This document shows, piece after piece, positions 44,317-54,980 of a stretch of 64,000 bases of DNA; within the stretch, counting starts at the first letter, position 1, and every line of letters begins with the position of its first letter. The stretch lies in contig CALTTH010000010.1 in the NCBI GenBank assembly GCA_943908365.1, positions 11,693-75,692 of the forward strand, given 5' to 3'. The translations under genes were made by a program, and so were the position numbers. The stretch is from an uncultured Hyphomicrobiales bacterium. Lineage in GTDB: Bacteria; Pseudomonadota; Alphaproteobacteria; Rhizobiales; Rhizobiaceae. The notes beneath the pieces were generated by a model. That model was not told the DNA's origin. It made no database searches and saw only the letters and a program-made list of their open reading frames with translations.

Positions 44317-44550
44317 GGATGGTCCTCCCTATTACCAAGCTGCAGGATTTTTTCCGTCAGCCGCATTTGCCGTCGTAAACTCGCTTGCAGCATATGCATA
44401 TTCTGCGGATCGCAAGGCGGCGGTCTAGTAGAACGTGAGAAGTTATTCTTGGTTCCCGCTAAAAATACTCAGAGCCCGACGAGGGGCGAACACGTGATCG
44501 ACGTTTTCATTGACATGGCGCGAACCAGTTGGAAGTCCGTCGCATTTTTT

Positions 44551-44572
44551 ATTGATTGACTAATCAATCAAT
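44551..44572. promoter_or_regulatory. BetI operator
   Basis: ATTGATTGA-CTAA-TCAATCAAT, a perfect 9-bp inverted repeat 27 bp before betI. It matches the ATTGATTGA/TCAATCAAT type of site known for BetI, so it should mediate choline-responsive repression of betIBA. Confidence 0.85.
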
Positions 44573-44598
44573 AATAATAAGGCCCAAAGGAGATCGGT

Positions 44599-45210
44599 AT
44601 GCCCAAAGTCGGAATGGAGCCGTTGCGGCGCAAAGCGCTGGTCGATGCAGCTCTACGCACCATAGGCCATCATGGTTCGTTGAATGTGACGATGTCGGAC
44701 ATCGCACGAGAGGCAGGTGTTTCGGCGGCCCTCGCGCACCATTACTTTGGCAGCAAGCAGCAACTCCTGCTGGAGACGATCCGCAGCCTGTTGCGGGATT
44801 TGCGGCGGGATGCCGTTGCTGCGTTGACACGGGCCTCTGGCCCACGCGAGCGCCTCAGCGCCATCGTGCGGGTGTCGTTTCAAAGCGACCAGTTCACCCA
44901 GGAAACGGTGGCGGCGTGGCTGGCCTTTTATGTCGAGGCGCAGCGCTCGGAAGAAACCCGCCGTCTTCTCGTCGTCTATACCAAGCGCCTTCGCTCCAAC
45001 ATCATGCATAGCCTTGGTCGTCTTTGCCCGCCGGACGACGCGGCAAGGATCGCGGAAGGGGCCGCAGCACTGATCGACGGTCTTTATATTCGCCACAGCC
45101 TACATGCCGCACCGCTTGGCATCTCCGCCGCGGGCGCTCTGGTCGAAGATTACTTCGACGTGCAGCTGAAACGCTTTTTGGACAACAAGCCGTCCCCCAG
45201 CATTCTTTGA
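44599..45210 (+). CDS. betI: TetR-family repressor BetI
   Basis: A 203-residue TetR protein. The HTH is [20 protein letters not shown] near residues 34-53, followed by [11 protein letters not shown]. Known BetI proteins repress choline-to-betaine genes until choline is present. It starts the betI-betB-betA operon; AAGGAG is ~8 nt before the ATG. The operator lies just upstream. Confidence 0.94.
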   Translation: MPKVGMEPLRRKALVDAALRTIGHHGSLNVTMSDIAREAGVSAALAHHYFGSKQQLLLETIRSLLRDLRRDAVAALTRASGPRERLSAIVRVSFQSDQFTQETVAAWLAFYVEAQRSEETRRLLVVYTKRLRSNIMHSLGRLCPPDDAARIAEGAAALIDGLYIRHSLHAAPLGISAAGALVEDYFDVQLKRFLDNKPSPSIL

Positions 45211-45221
45211 GGACACTGATC

Positions 45222-46691
45222 ATGACGTTGAAAGCCCAGCCGAAAGCCTCGCATTTCATTGATGGCGACTATGTTGAAGATGACAAGGGAACGCTGATCG
45301 AAAGCATCTATCCGGCGACCGGTGAAGTCATCGCGCGCCTTCATGCGGCGACCCCTGCCATTGTCGAGCGAGCAATCGCCTCGGGCAAGCGCGCGCAGAA
45401 AGAATGGGCGGGGATGAGCCCGACGGCACGCGGGCGTATCCTGCGCCGTGCTGCAGACATTATGCGCGAGCGCAACCGCGAGCTTTCCGAGCTTGAAACG
45501 CTCGACACCGGCAAGCCTATTCAGGAAACCATCGTTGCTGATCCGACCTCCGGTGCTGATTGCTTCGAATTCTTTGGCGGCATCGCGCCATCTGCGTTAA
45601 ACGGCGATTACATTCCGCTTGGCGGCGATTTTGCCTATACCAAGCGCGTCCCGCTTGGTGTCTGCGTCGGTATCGGCGCCTGGAACTATCCCCAGCAGAT
45701 CGCCTGCTGGAAGGCGGCTCCTGCGCTCGTCGCTGGCAACGCCATGGTCTTCAAGCCATCGGAAAACACCCCGCTGGGGGCCTTGAAGATCGCCGAAATT
45801 CTCATCGAAGCGGGACTGCCGAAAGGTCTTTTCAACGTCATTCAGGGCGACCGCGATACCGGCCCACTTCTCGTCAACCATCCAGATATCGCCAAGGTGT
45901 CATTGACCGGCTCTGTTCCAACGGGCCGCAAGGTCGCTGCCGCGGCTGCGGGCCATCTGAAGCATGTGACGATGGAACTTGGCGGCAAGTCGCCGCTCGT
46001 CGTCTTCGACGACGCCGATATCGAAAGTGCGGTTGGCGGCGCCATGCTCGGCAATTTCTATTCCTCGGGGCAGGTCTGCTCCAATGGGACGCGCGTCTTC
46101 GTTCAGCGGGGTGCAAAACAGCGTTTCCTCGACAATCTCAAGAGCCGCACCGACGCCATGATTATTGGCGACCCCATGAATGAGACAACCCAGATCGGCC
46201 CGCTCGTCTCGAAAGCGCAGCAGGAAAAGGTGCTGGCCTATATGGAGAAAGGGAAGGCAGAAGGCGCGACGCTCGTGAGCGGGGGCGGCATTCCCAACAA
46301 TGTCTCCGGCCAGGGCTATTACGTGCAGCCCACGGTTTTTGCCGATGTAAAAGACGACATGACCATCGCCCGCGAAGAGATATTCGGGCCGGTAATGTGC
46401 GTGCTGGATTTCGATGATGAAGACGAGGTGATTGCCCGCGCTAACGCGACCGAATTCGGTCTCGCGGGCGGCGTCTTCACCGCCGACCTGTCGCGTGCGC
46501 ATCGCGTCGTCGATCAGTTGGAAGCCGGCACGCTCTGGATCAACACCTATAATCTGTGCCCGGTCGAAATGCCCTTCGGCGGCTCCAAGCAATCCGGCTT
46601 CGGCCGGGAAAATTCAGCCGCAGCCCTCAATCATTACAGTGAGTTGAAGACGATCTACGTGGCAACTGGGAAAGTCGAAGCGCCCTATTGA
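45222..46691 (+). CDS. betB: Betaine aldehyde dehydrogenase
   Basis: A 489-residue aldehyde dehydrogenase oxidising betaine aldehyde to glycine betaine. [20 protein letters not shown] and [14 protein letters not shown] are the cofactor region; MELGGKSP holds the general-base Glu and [11 protein letters not shown] the nucleophile Cys. GAGGA is 8 nt before ATG 45222, and 11 bp separate it from betI. Confidence 0.95.
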   Translation: MTLKAQPKASHFIDGDYVEDDKGTLIESIYPATGEVIARLHAATPAIVERAIASGKRAQKEWAGMSPTARGRILRRAADIMRERNRELSELETLDTGKPIQETIVADPTSGADCFEFFGGIAPSALNGDYIPLGGDFAYTKRVPLGVCVGIGAWNYPQQIACWKAAPALVAGNAMVFKPSENTPLGALKIAEILIEAGLPKGLFNVIQGDRDTGPLLVNHPDIAKVSLTGSVPTGRKVAAAAAGHLKHVTMELGGKSPLVVFDDADIESAVGGAMLGNFYSSGQVCSNGTRVFVQRGAKQRFLDNLKSRTDAMIIGDPMNETTQIGPLVSKAQQEKVLAYMEKGKAEGATLVSGGGIPNNVSGQGYYVQPTVFADVKDDMTIAREEIFGPVMCVLDFDDEDEVIARANATEFGLAGGVFTADLSRAHRVVDQLEAGTLWINTYNLCPVEMPFGGSKQSGFGRENSAAALNHYSELKTIYVATGKVEAPY

Positions 46692-46794
46692 TGGGGCGCT
46701 GCTCCCCTGCTCAGGGAGTATCCAATCGATCCGGCTACCCGCCAGTCGCCTTTCGGCCCTGACGGCGGGTAATTAACACCAAGAGAGATAACAG

Positions 46795-48447
46795 ATGCAG
46801 CAGGCAGATTTCGTCATTGTCGGTTCCGGGTCCGCTGGCTCAGCCATGGCCTATCGCCTGTCGGAAGACGGCAAGTATTCTGTCATCGTCATCGAGGCAG
46901 GCGGATCGGATTTCGGTCCATTCATCCAGATGCCGGCAGCCCTTGCCTGGCCGATGAGCATGAAGCGCTACAATTGGGGGTATCTCTCCGAGCCGGAGCC
47001 GAATCTCAACAATCGCCGCATCACCGCACCCCGCGGCAAGGTCATCGGCGGCTCGTCTTCCATCAACGGACTTGTCTATGTCCGCGGCCACGCGGAAGAC
47101 TTCAATCGCTGGGAAGAGCTCGGGGCCCAGGGCTGGGCCTATGCGGATGTGCTTCCTTACTTTAAGCGAATGGAACATAGCCATGGCGGTGAGCAAGGCT
47201 GGCGCGGCACGGATGGTCCGCTGCATGTCCAACGTGGTCCGGTGAAAAACCCGCTGTTCCATGCCTTCATTCAGGCAGGCGCACAGGCCGGGTTTGAACT
47301 GACAGACGACTATAATGGCTCGAAGCAGGAGGGCTTCGGCCTGATGGAGCAGACGATCCATGACGGTCGCCGCTGGTCTGCCGCAAACGCGTATCTGAGG
47401 CCGGCTCTGAAGCGCGGTAATGTCACGCTCGTGCACGGCTTTGCGCGTAAGATCGTGATAGACAACGGCCGCGCGACAGGCGTCGAGATCGAGCGCAAGG
47501 GTGCCGTCGAGACGATCAAGGCAAATCGCGAGGTGATCATTGCCGCCTCGTCCTTCAACTCGCCGAAACTCTTGATGCTGTCCGGTATCGGTCCTGCCCA
47601 GCATCTTCAGGATATGGGCGTTGAGGTAAAGGTGGATCGACCGGGCGTCGGCGCCAATCTCCAGGACCATATGGAATTCTATTTCCAGCAGGTCTCGACC
47701 AAACCTGTATCGCTCTATTCATGGCTTCCTTGGTTCTGGCAGGGCGTGGCGGGTGCCCAATGGCTGATGACCAAGGGCGGGCTCGGTGCCTCCAACCAGT
47801 TCGAGGCCTGCGCCTTTCTGCGCTCTGCACCGGGATTGAAACAGCCCGACATCCAGTTCCATTTCCTGCCCGTCGCCATTTCCTACGACGGCAAGGCTGC
47901 AGCCAAGAGCCATGGCTTCCAGGTGCATGTCGGCTACAACCTGTCGAAATCCCGCGGCAATGTCACGCTGCGGTCTTCCGATCCAAAGGACGATCCGGTC
48001 ATCCGATTCAACTATATGAGTCATGCAGAAGACTGGGAGAAATTCCGTCATTGCGTGCGTCTCACGCGCGAGATTTTCAACCAGAAAGCTTTCGACGAGT
48101 TCCGTGGCCCTGAAATTCAGCCGGGCGAAAAGATTCAGTCCGATGCGGAGATTGACGCCTTCCTGCGTGAACATCTGGAAAGTGCCTACCACCCCTGCGG
48201 CACCTGCCGGATGGGCGCCAAGGACGATCCGCTGGCGGTGGTCGATCCGGAATGCCGCCTCATCGGCGTTGATGGCCTGCGTGTGGCGGATAGCTCGATC
48301 TTCCCGCATGTGACCTATGGCAACCTCAATGCACCGTCGATCATGACAGGAGAAAAGGCCGCAGATCATATTCTTGGGCGGCAGCCGCTGCCGCGTTCCA
48401 ATCAGGAGCCTTGGGTCAATCCGCGTGCTGCGGTCAGCGATCGATAA
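46795..48447 (+). CDS. betA: Choline dehydrogenase
   Basis: A 550-residue GMC flavoenzyme oxidising choline to betaine aldehyde. FAD-binding [23 protein letters not shown] signature [19 protein letters not shown], second signature near residue 252 ([16 protein letters not shown]), and active-site HPCGTCRMG and [17 protein letters not shown]. Third gene of the operon, 103 bp after betB. No betC (choline sulfatase) is present in the window. Confidence 0.95.
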   Translation: MQQADFVIVGSGSAGSAMAYRLSEDGKYSVIVIEAGGSDFGPFIQMPAALAWPMSMKRYNWGYLSEPEPNLNNRRITAPRGKVIGGSSSINGLVYVRGHAEDFNRWEELGAQGWAYADVLPYFKRMEHSHGGEQGWRGTDGPLHVQRGPVKNPLFHAFIQAGAQAGFELTDDYNGSKQEGFGLMEQTIHDGRRWSAANAYLRPALKRGNVTLVHGFARKIVIDNGRATGVEIERKGAVETIKANREVIIAASSFNSPKLLMLSGIGPAQHLQDMGVEVKVDRPGVGANLQDHMEFYFQQVSTKPVSLYSWLPWFWQGVAGAQWLMTKGGLGASNQFEACAFLRSAPGLKQPDIQFHFLPVAISYDGKAAAKSHGFQVHVGYNLSKSRGNVTLRSSDPKDDPVIRFNYMSHAEDWEKFRHCVRLTREIFNQKAFDEFRGPEIQPGEKIQSDAEIDAFLREHLESAYHPCGTCRMGAKDDPLAVVDPECRLIGVDGLRVADSSIFPHVTYGNLNAPSIMTGEKAADHILGRQPLPRSNQEPWVNPRAAVSDR

Positions 48448-48583
48448 GAGGTCCACGACGCTTGTTTCTGCGTAGGGCAGAACTTTTTTGTTTTTTGACG
48501 CGCGCCACAAGCTGCCTTTCCATGGCAAATGTCAAAGACGAGGTTGCAATCGGAGCCGCTGGGTTTGATAAGAAGCCTTGCGA

Positions 48584-50014
48584 ATGACAATGCAGAAACA
48601 TGCCATGCCCGCCACCTACAAGAAAATGAAGATGGTTCGCCGCTCCCGTGTCATGTGGGGTTCGTGGCGCGTCTGGAAACCGAGAGCCGTCTTCTGGCTC
48701 GGTGCTATTGCAGTGGGGCTGATCAGCGTGGCCTTTGCCAAGGCGGCGGACTGGGCGCAGCATGTCTTTAACGCCACTACAACGTCTGCCGAGTGGGCCT
48801 TTCTTCTTCCGCTCATCATCACTCCGCTAGGCTTCGTGCTCTGCGCCTGGATTGCGATGGTGGTGTTTCCCAATTCCGGCGGAAGCGGCATCCCGCAAGC
48901 CATCGCGGCACGCCATTTTCACGATGATGCGGACCGCTCCAGGCTTTTGTCGATTAAGCTTGCCGTCGGCAAGATCGTCCTGACCGTTGTCGGCCTGATG
49001 TCCGGCGCATCTATCGGACGCGAGGGGCCGACAGTGCAGGTCGGTGCCTCGATCATGCTTCTGGCGGCACGCGTGGGTGGCATGGCGCAGGCGAGAGGTC
49101 TCATCCTGGCCGGATCCGCCGCAGGCATCGCAGCCGCCTTTAACACGCCACTTGCCGGCATCGTCTTTGCCATAGAGGAAATGAGCCGCTCCTATCAGTC
49201 TCGTGCCAATGGTCTTGTGCTAACCGCCGTCATCCTCTCGGGCCTGGCATCGCTCGGGCTTGTCGGCAGCTATACCTATTTCGGCACCAGCACTGTGGTG
49301 ATGCAGAGCGCCAAGGACTGGAGCCTTGTTCTGGTCTGCGGTATCGGCGGGGGTTTGCTCGGTGCCATTTTCAGCGCGGGTGCTCTGCGTGTCTCGCAGC
49401 GCATTCGTCGTTGGGCGCACACCGTTCCGTTGAAACGTATGCTGATCGTAGCAGCTGTCTGCGGCCTTGGATCCGCCGTCATCGGTGTGGCAAGCGGTGG
49501 CGCAACTTTCGGGACCGGTTATGAGCAGGCGAGGGCGGCGGTCGAAGGTCACGCTGCCCCGATGTTTTTCTTTGTCGAAAAGCTGCTGACGACGTTTCTT
49601 GCCATGCTGTCTGGCATTCCAGGCGGTATCTTCGCGCCATCTCTTTCTGTGGGTGCCGGCTTCGGCAGCACCGTGTCCTCAGTCCTCGGCACCAGCATCG
49701 CGCTCGGAGCCATTCTCGGCATGGCGGGCTACTTTGCCGGCGTTGTGCAAGCGCCAATGACGGCTTTCGTCATCATTCTGGAAATGACAGGAAACCATGA
49801 TGGGGTAATCGCCATCATGGCGGCCTCGATGCTCGGCTATCTCACCTCAAGAATGATTTCCGCAGAGCCGCTTTATCACGGTCTTTCACGCGTCTTCATA
49901 GCTCAGGGGATAAGGGCGAGGCGCGCGAGCGAAGCTGAGAAGCATGACGGTAACGTTCAAGCGGAGTCTGGCTTGCGCTCCGGTGCTGGTTCAAACGAGT
50001 CGACGCCGAAATAA
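48584..50014 (+). CDS. ClC-family chloride channel/transporter
   Basis: A 476-residue membrane protein with ~10-12 helices. Selectivity motifs GGSGIPQAIAAR, GREGPTVQVGAS (gating Glu) and GGIFAPSLSVGAGFG are all present. No C-terminal CBS domain. The last 58 bp overlap the 3' end of the DUF3750 gene on the other strand. Start uncertain: ATGs at 48584, 48590 and 48605 are close. Confidence 0.92.
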   Translation: MTMQKHAMPATYKKMKMVRRSRVMWGSWRVWKPRAVFWLGAIAVGLISVAFAKAADWAQHVFNATTTSAEWAFLLPLIITPLGFVLCAWIAMVVFPNSGGSGIPQAIAARHFHDDADRSRLLSIKLAVGKIVLTVVGLMSGASIGREGPTVQVGASIMLLAARVGGMAQARGLILAGSAAGIAAAFNTPLAGIVFAIEEMSRSYQSRANGLVLTAVILSGLASLGLVGSYTYFGTSTVVMQSAKDWSLVLVCGIGGGLLGAIFSAGALRVSQRIRRWAHTVPLKRMLIVAAVCGLGSAVIGVASGGATFGTGYEQARAAVEGHAAPMFFFVEKLLTTFLAMLSGIPGGIFAPSLSVGAGFGSTVSSVLGTSIALGAILGMAGYFAGVVQAPMTAFVIILEMTGNHDGVIAIMAASMLGYLTSRMISAEPLYHGLSRVFIAQGIRARRASEAEKHDGNVQAESGLRSGAGSNESTPK

Positions 50015-50736
50015 CCAAGCCCCGGAATCTTGATGCCGGGGTTCTTTATATCGATCCCGGCGACGAGGCCGAGGAAATTGACCTCAAAACCGCTGCGCAA
50101 GCCCGCCGATAACCCGAAAATGCCACCCAGCGAGAAGCTCATATCTTTCCAATCCTCGGCAATATGGATGAGCTTGCCGTTCGGCAGATAGTCTCGACCG
50201 ACCGCATCTGGCGGCAGAACGACTCCGAGTTCCGGCACGCTGCGCAGCACATGGGCAATAAAGGTATTGGAATTGGGGCCGGGGTAAATCCGGTAGCCCC
50301 CTGCCTTTGCGTAAGGATAGTCGGCGATCGCCTGCTGGATTTTCGGAATCAGCCTCCCGGCTTCTTCACCGTGCATTTCCAGAACCTTGCGGGGCATGTT
50401 CGAATACCAGTAGGCATCCGGCGCGTAGGCATTGCGGCGGATGGGCGAGCCCCAGCCGACCTTGTCGTAGCGCTCATAGCTCGCCGCACCTGCCGGCTTC
50501 ATCACGATCCAGGCGTGGCTGGCAATCGAGCCTTTGAAGCCGCCGGTCATGGCCGAGTAGACATAGATCGCCGCGGGCTTGTCGGCTGCTGCTTCCGGCA
50601 GAATGCCCGCGGAAGACCAGCGCGCATTGCGGTAGCCGGTCGGATGGTCCTTCATCACCCACAGACCCGCGGAAGCGAGGGCAGGCAGGAGATAGACGAG
50701 AAAGACGACGGCCAGAAACCGCTTGGCAAATTTCAA
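49957..50736 (-). CDS. DUF3750 protein
   Basis: A 259-residue protein with an N-terminal hydrophobic segment (FLAVVFLVYLLPALASAGLW), then AIYVYSAMTGGFKGSIASHA, ASYERYDKVGWGSP, IYPGPNSNTFIAHVLRSVPE and a Gly-rich C-terminal region, the DUF3750 pattern. The domain lies outside the cytoplasm or is membrane-anchored. The His, Cys-like hydrolase residues hint at an NlpC-like fold, but this is only a guess. Confidence 0.85.
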   Translation of the reverse strand: MKFAKRFLAVVFLVYLLPALASAGLWVMKDHPTGYRNARWSSAGILPEAAADKPAAIYVYSAMTGGFKGSIASHAWIVMKPAGAASYERYDKVGWGSPIRRNAYAPDAYWYSNMPRKVLEMHGEEAGRLIPKIQQAIADYPYAKAGGYRIYPGPNSNTFIAHVLRSVPELGVVLPPDAVGRDYLPNGKLIHIAEDWKDMSFSLGGIFGLSAGLRSGFEVNFLGLVAGIDIKNPGIKIPGLGYFGVDSFEPAPERKPDSA

Positions 50737-50810
50737 TGGAGTGCCCCGTGCATGATGCGAACAATAAGGATAGATAGGGATCGCATTTCGAATTTTTTGA
50801 GGCCGGCATC

Positions 50811-51818
50811 ATGCACAACCCCGTTACCGTTGAGGTCACCCGCGGCAACCTCGTCGAAAGCCGCCATCGAGGCATGGCCGTCGTGGTGGATGGCGATGGC
50901 AAGGTTGTCTTTTCCGCAGGCGATGCCGAGAGCGCAGTCTTCCCGCGTTCTGCATGTAAGGCCATGCAGGCCTTGTTCATGGTGGAAAGCGGTGCTGCGG
51001 ATGCTTACGGCTTCGGCAACCGAGAGCTCGCACTGTCCTGCGCATCCCATTCAGGAGAAGAGGCGCATGTGGAACTGGCGGCATCGATGCTCGCAAGAGC
51101 GGGCCACGATCTCAGGGCGCTGGAATGCGGTGCGCACTGGTCGCTCGACCAGAAAGCGCTGATAGGCCAGGCGCGCAGCATGGAGAAGCCGACGGCGCTG
51201 CACAACAACTGTTCCGGCAAACATTCCGGCTTCATCTGCGCCTGCAGCCATAATCACTTCGAGACGAAGGGTTACGTCAATGCCGAGCACCCGTTGCAGC
51301 GCGAAATCCGCGCGACGATGGAAAGCCTCACGGGCGCTGCCATCGCCGAGGACAGTTGCGGCATCGATGGATGCTCCATCCCGGCCTATGCCGTACCGCT
51401 AAGATCACTGGCGCACGGTTTCGCCAAGATGGCGACTGGACAAGGGCTGGAGCCGATCCGCGCTCAGGCCTCGAGTCGTCTGATCGAGGCTTGTATGGCA
51501 GAGCCCTTTTACGTTGCGGGAACGGGCCGCACCTGCACCAAGCTCATGGAAATCGCCCCGGGTAAGATTTTCGCCAAGACGGGTGCGGAAGGGGTTTTCG
51601 TTGGCATTCTGCCGGAAAAGGGATTGGCCATCGCGGTCAAATGCGAGGACGGCACGACCCGTGCCGCCGAAGCGATGATTGCCGCTCTACTGGCGAGGTA
51701 TGTCGATAAGGAGAGCGTGGAAGCGTACGCTCTCGACGCGATCGCGAACCGCTCCATGAAGAACTGGAACGGCATCCATGTCGGCGACATCCGTGTAACG
51801 TCGGCTCTAACGCTCTGA
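50811..51818 (+). CDS. L-asparaginase, Rhizobium etli type
   Basis: A 335-residue asparaginase of the class first described in R. etli. FPRSACKAMQALFMVESG holds the Ser47/Lys50 pair; ALHNNCSGKHSGFICAC and DSCGIDGCSIPAYAVPL carry the cysteines and lysine that bind zinc and support catalysis. It converts asparagine to aspartate and ammonia. It is divergent from DUF3750, 74 bp apart. Confidence 0.9.
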   Translation: MHNPVTVEVTRGNLVESRHRGMAVVVDGDGKVVFSAGDAESAVFPRSACKAMQALFMVESGAADAYGFGNRELALSCASHSGEEAHVELAASMLARAGHDLRALECGAHWSLDQKALIGQARSMEKPTALHNNCSGKHSGFICACSHNHFETKGYVNAEHPLQREIRATMESLTGAAIAEDSCGIDGCSIPAYAVPLRSLAHGFAKMATGQGLEPIRAQASSRLIEACMAEPFYVAGTGRTCTKLMEIAPGKIFAKTGAEGVFVGILPEKGLAIAVKCEDGTTRAAEAMIAALLARYVDKESVEAYALDAIANRSMKNWNGIHVGDIRVTSALTL

Positions 51819-51876
51819 TTCCGCGCACGATACTTTCCGAAAATCGATTCCGATTTCCGGGTCGATGCTTGAGAGC

Positions 51877-52536
51877 TTAAGCCGGTTCGGCAGCTCTCGC
51901 ATCCCACATAGCTTTGAAGGCCGGGCGGGATTGGCAACGCTCCAGCCATGCCTTCACGGCAGGATGCGCATCAAAAAGCGGCGCGTGCGCCTGTGCGTAG
52001 CGAACAACTTCCGCAGCGTTCAGATCGGCAACCGTGAAGCGGTCGCCAACCAGATAGTCTTTGGTCGACAAGTGCTGTTCCAGCACGCGGAAGGGCCGGC
52101 GCAACATGCGCGCTGCCACCTCGATGACGGCTCTGCCGGTTTCGCTGTCGGCCAGTCCCTCGGCAAAGGTCGAGGAAATCTTTAACGCATTCGTCTCGAT
52201 TTCCGTCGCGGCAAAGAAGGACCATTGCAGCATATGCGCATCTTCCGCCGCGTCTTTTGGCGCGATGGGGGTGCCGTATTTCCGCGCCAGGTAAAGATTG
52301 ATCGCCATCGACTCGTAAAGCACCATGCCGTCATCGTCGATGCAGGGGATCGTTCCCATCGGGTTGATGGCCAGATAGGAGGGCGTCAGCGTGTTGAGCG
52401 GCGCATCGGCTGCCATAGGGTCGGCGACCCGCCGAGCCTGGATGACGGGCACATGGTCGAACGCAATATTCAGTTCTCCTGCAAGCCATAATGTCCGCGT
52501 GGCCCGGGAGCGATAGACGCCATAAATTGTCAGCAC
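51877..52536 (-). CDS. Glutathione S-transferase family protein
   Basis: A 219-residue GST. Thioredoxin-like half with [40 protein letters not shown] (the cis-Pro and glutathione-binding ES), then an all-helical half with [20 protein letters not shown]. Substrate unknown. Confidence 0.88.
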   Translation of the reverse strand: MLTIYGVYRSRATRTLWLAGELNIAFDHVPVIQARRVADPMAADAPLNTLTPSYLAINPMGTIPCIDDDGMVLYESMAINLYLARKYGTPIAPKDAAEDAHMLQWSFFAATEIETNALKISSTFAEGLADSETGRAVIEVAARMLRRPFRVLEQHLSTKDYLVGDRFTVADLNAAEVVRYAQAHAPLFDAHPAVKAWLERCQSRPAFKAMWDARAAEPA

Positions 52537-52839
52537 TGCAAAACCCTCTGATGTTTATAGGACGTTAGAGTCATTTCTGGCCGAATCCAACGTTTATGTC
52601 ACGGTTCGACAGGCGATGTAGTTTCAGTTGGCGAGATTCCGATATATGCAGCCCTTCTAATGAAAATCAGGCAATATTTACAGTATTACCGAGAGAGCGC
52701 CGCGTTGACGGCAGACGTTAGAGACTGAATTTTGTTAATTCAGTATAAGTATATCTCCTGTAGGCTAAATCCCATTGCTCTCCAGCCCGTTTGTGCTGAC
52801 CATCGATCATAAGCAAATGCACCAGACTGAAGAATTTTA
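52537..52839. other. AT-rich intergenic region
   Basis: About 300 bp without a supported gene, between divergent GST and diguanylate cyclase genes. It is AT-rich around 52650-52760 and should hold both promoters; I see no clear operator. Confidence 0.5.
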
Positions 52840-52854
52840 ATGGAGTTTTATAAG

Positions 52855-54327
52855 ATGCGTGAAGAAAACGGTCCAATACCGTCACCATCATCGGCGCTAT
52901 CTCTCCAAATCCCAATGTCTGACATCCGCCGGCACGGCCTAACTTTTCTGCTCGATAATGTACCCGAAATGGTTTTCATCAAGGATTGTGAGGGCCGGTA
53001 CGAGTACATGAACGCTGCCGCCCTTGCCTCATTGGGCCACGAGCGGGATTACCTCGACGGGCGCAGATTGACCATCTTCGACCTCGCGCCGAAGCAAGTT
53101 GCCGATTATATCGATCGCCTGGATCGCCGCATCCTTTCGAACAATACCAATGTCTACGATGCCGAAGAGCCGATCGTCGCGGACAACGGAACGACACGCT
53201 GGTACTCTGGAACGCGCATCATTCTACGCGATGAGGATGGCACGCCGGTAGGCCTTGCCGGCGTCTCGCGCGAAATCACCTTGGCCAAGCGTCAAGAGAC
53301 CATGCACAAAAGCCATGCTGCCCTCCTGGAAATGATCGTCAAGGGAAAGCCCCTCAAGGATATCCTGGCGGCCCTGGTGCGCGAGGTCGAAAGCCTGCTG
53401 GACCATGTCTGCGGTTCGGTCCTGTTGCTGGACGAGAAGACCGCCCTGCTGCACAATGGCGCGGCACCATCGCTACCGAAAGAATACGTGTCGAAAGTGG
53501 ATGGTGTTCCCGTCGGGCCGACCAATGGCTCCTGTGGCACGGCTGCCTTTCGCAGAGAGCCTGTCTATGTCAGCGACACGCTGGAAAATCCCCTCTGGGC
53601 CAATTATGTCGAAGCGGTCAAGCCCCATGGCCTTCGCTCCTGCTGGTCCACGCCTGTCATAGGCAACAACAATGTTCTGCTTGGAACATTTGCGCTCTAC
53701 TCCAAAGCGGTTCGCATGCCGACCGAGACGGAGAAAGAAATCATCGACATGGCAACCAATATTGCCGGGATTGCGATCGACCGCCGCCGCGCCGAAGAGC
53801 GTGTGCACTACATGGCCCACCACGATCCGTTGACCGGCCTGTCGAACCGCAATCTTTTCTGGGGCCAGTTCCGCCGAGCGCTGCACGAGGCGAAGCGGGA
53901 GGGTCGTCTGGTGGCAATCACCTATCTTGATGTCGATAAGTTCAAGCAGATCAACGATCTTCACGGACATGCAGCAGGGGACGATGTTCTTCGCGCCATC
54001 GCCGAGCGTATCACCAAAAACGTTCGAGCTGCGGATATTGCGGTGCGCCTTGGTGGTGACGAGTTCGCCATCATCTTCAGCAATCCCAAACGAGATGAAG
54101 CCGGGGTGATGACGCGGCTTGAAGCCATTCGCCAAGCGGTGCAGGAGCCGATCGCAATTTCGACAGGCGCGATTACGGTGACCTGCTCGATGGGAACGGC
54201 GTTCTATCCGACCGATGGAACGACGCCGGAGAACCTTTTGGCGCGCGCTGATACCGCCATGTACGAGGCGAAGCGAGCTGGTCGAGATGCTGTGAAAGCC
54301 GAGTCAGAGGTTGGAAACGCCGCGTAA
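52855..54327 (+). CDS. PAS-GAF-GGDEF diguanylate cyclase
   Basis: A 490-residue soluble sensor cyclase. PAS ~25-150 (FLLDNVPEMVFIKDCEGRYE, GLAGVSREITLAKRQ), GAF ~160-310 (GSVLLLDEKTALLHNG, CGTAAFRREPVYVSD), GGDEF ~315-480 (MAHHDPLTGLSNRNLFW, DVDKFKQINDLHGHAAGD, RLGGDEF). An RAAD inhibitory site five residues before GGDEF predicts product feedback. The ATG at 52855 has GGAG 9 nt upstream and is preferred to 52840. Confidence 0.92.
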   Translation: MREENGPIPSPSSALSLQIPMSDIRRHGLTFLLDNVPEMVFIKDCEGRYEYMNAAALASLGHERDYLDGRRLTIFDLAPKQVADYIDRLDRRILSNNTNVYDAEEPIVADNGTTRWYSGTRIILRDEDGTPVGLAGVSREITLAKRQETMHKSHAALLEMIVKGKPLKDILAALVREVESLLDHVCGSVLLLDEKTALLHNGAAPSLPKEYVSKVDGVPVGPTNGSCGTAAFRREPVYVSDTLENPLWANYVEAVKPHGLRSCWSTPVIGNNNVLLGTFALYSKAVRMPTETEKEIIDMATNIAGIAIDRRRAEERVHYMAHHDPLTGLSNRNLFWGQFRRALHEAKREGRLVAITYLDVDKFKQINDLHGHAAGDDVLRAIAERITKNVRAADIAVRLGGDEFAIIFSNPKRDEAGVMTRLEAIRQAVQEPIAISTGAITVTCSMGTAFYPTDGTTPENLLARADTAMYEAKRAGRDAVKAESEVGNAA

Positions 54328-54363
54328 CGCGAACGACGTGTCAGGCTTTGGACGGCCAGCTCT

Positions 54364-54870
54364 CTAAGGGCGCGCTTCCGGAGCAAGGCGCGTCTCAAAG
54401 CGTCCGATGAAGCGGTCGAAAAGCGCGGCGAAGGCGGCGACATCCTCCTGTGGCCAGTCACTGACCACATCTTGGATGATTGCGATCTTGGCGTCGCGCA
54501 TATCTTCGAGAATACTGCGGCCCAGTGCCGTGACAACAATCACGCTGCGCCTGCCGTCTTCCTGCGACACATCCCGTTGCAGCAATCCCCTGCCAACCAT
54601 GTCGGCGACCAGACGGCTTCCACGCGATGGATCAAGCCGCATGCCTTCCGCGATCGACCCAACCGTCGCGTCACCTTGTGTCCGGTGCACCACATCCAGA
54701 ACATCGAGATGCGATAGATCAAGCCCTGGTGCCAGCTTCGCAATCGCCGTCCGACCGATGACACGCCGCCCGATCATGATGCGCATGCGTGTCATCGTGT
54801 GGCTGATAGCCAGCACGTCATCCTGAGCGGACACGCTCCTATTGGCGCGCTTGAGGATCTGATCGTTCAT
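54364..54870 (-). CDS. MarR-family transcriptional regulator
   Basis: A 168-residue winged-helix regulator: TVGSIAEGMRLDPSRGSRLV as recognition region and RDVSQEDGRRSVIVVTALGR as wing. It is divergent from the MFS efflux gene with a palindrome between, so it very probably represses that pump. Confidence 0.9.
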   Translation of the reverse strand: MNDQILKRANRSVSAQDDVLAISHTMTRMRIMIGRRVIGRTAIAKLAPGLDLSHLDVLDVVHRTQGDATVGSIAEGMRLDPSRGSRLVADMVGRGLLQRDVSQEDGRRSVIVVTALGRSILEDMRDAKIAIIQDVVSDWPQEDVAAFAALFDRFIGRFETRLAPEARP

Positions 54871-54908
54871 GTGGTGCCCTCGCTCCTAACCAAGCACAAC
54901 ATACAACG

Positions 54909-54956
54909 ATCTTTCGAAAGATGCCATTGACATATATATGCCAAAAGCACATAAAT
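54909..54956. promoter_or_regulatory. Promoter and operator between marR-type gene and efflux gene
   Basis: ATCTTTCGAAAGAT (54909-54922) is a perfect 14-bp palindrome. TTGACA at 54927-54932 with ATAAAT at 54951-54956 (18-bp spacer) forms a plausible -35/-10 for the efflux gene. The palindrome lies just upstream of the -35. Confidence 0.6.
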
Positions 54957-54980
54957 TGACGCCTAACGTGAGGCCTTTCC

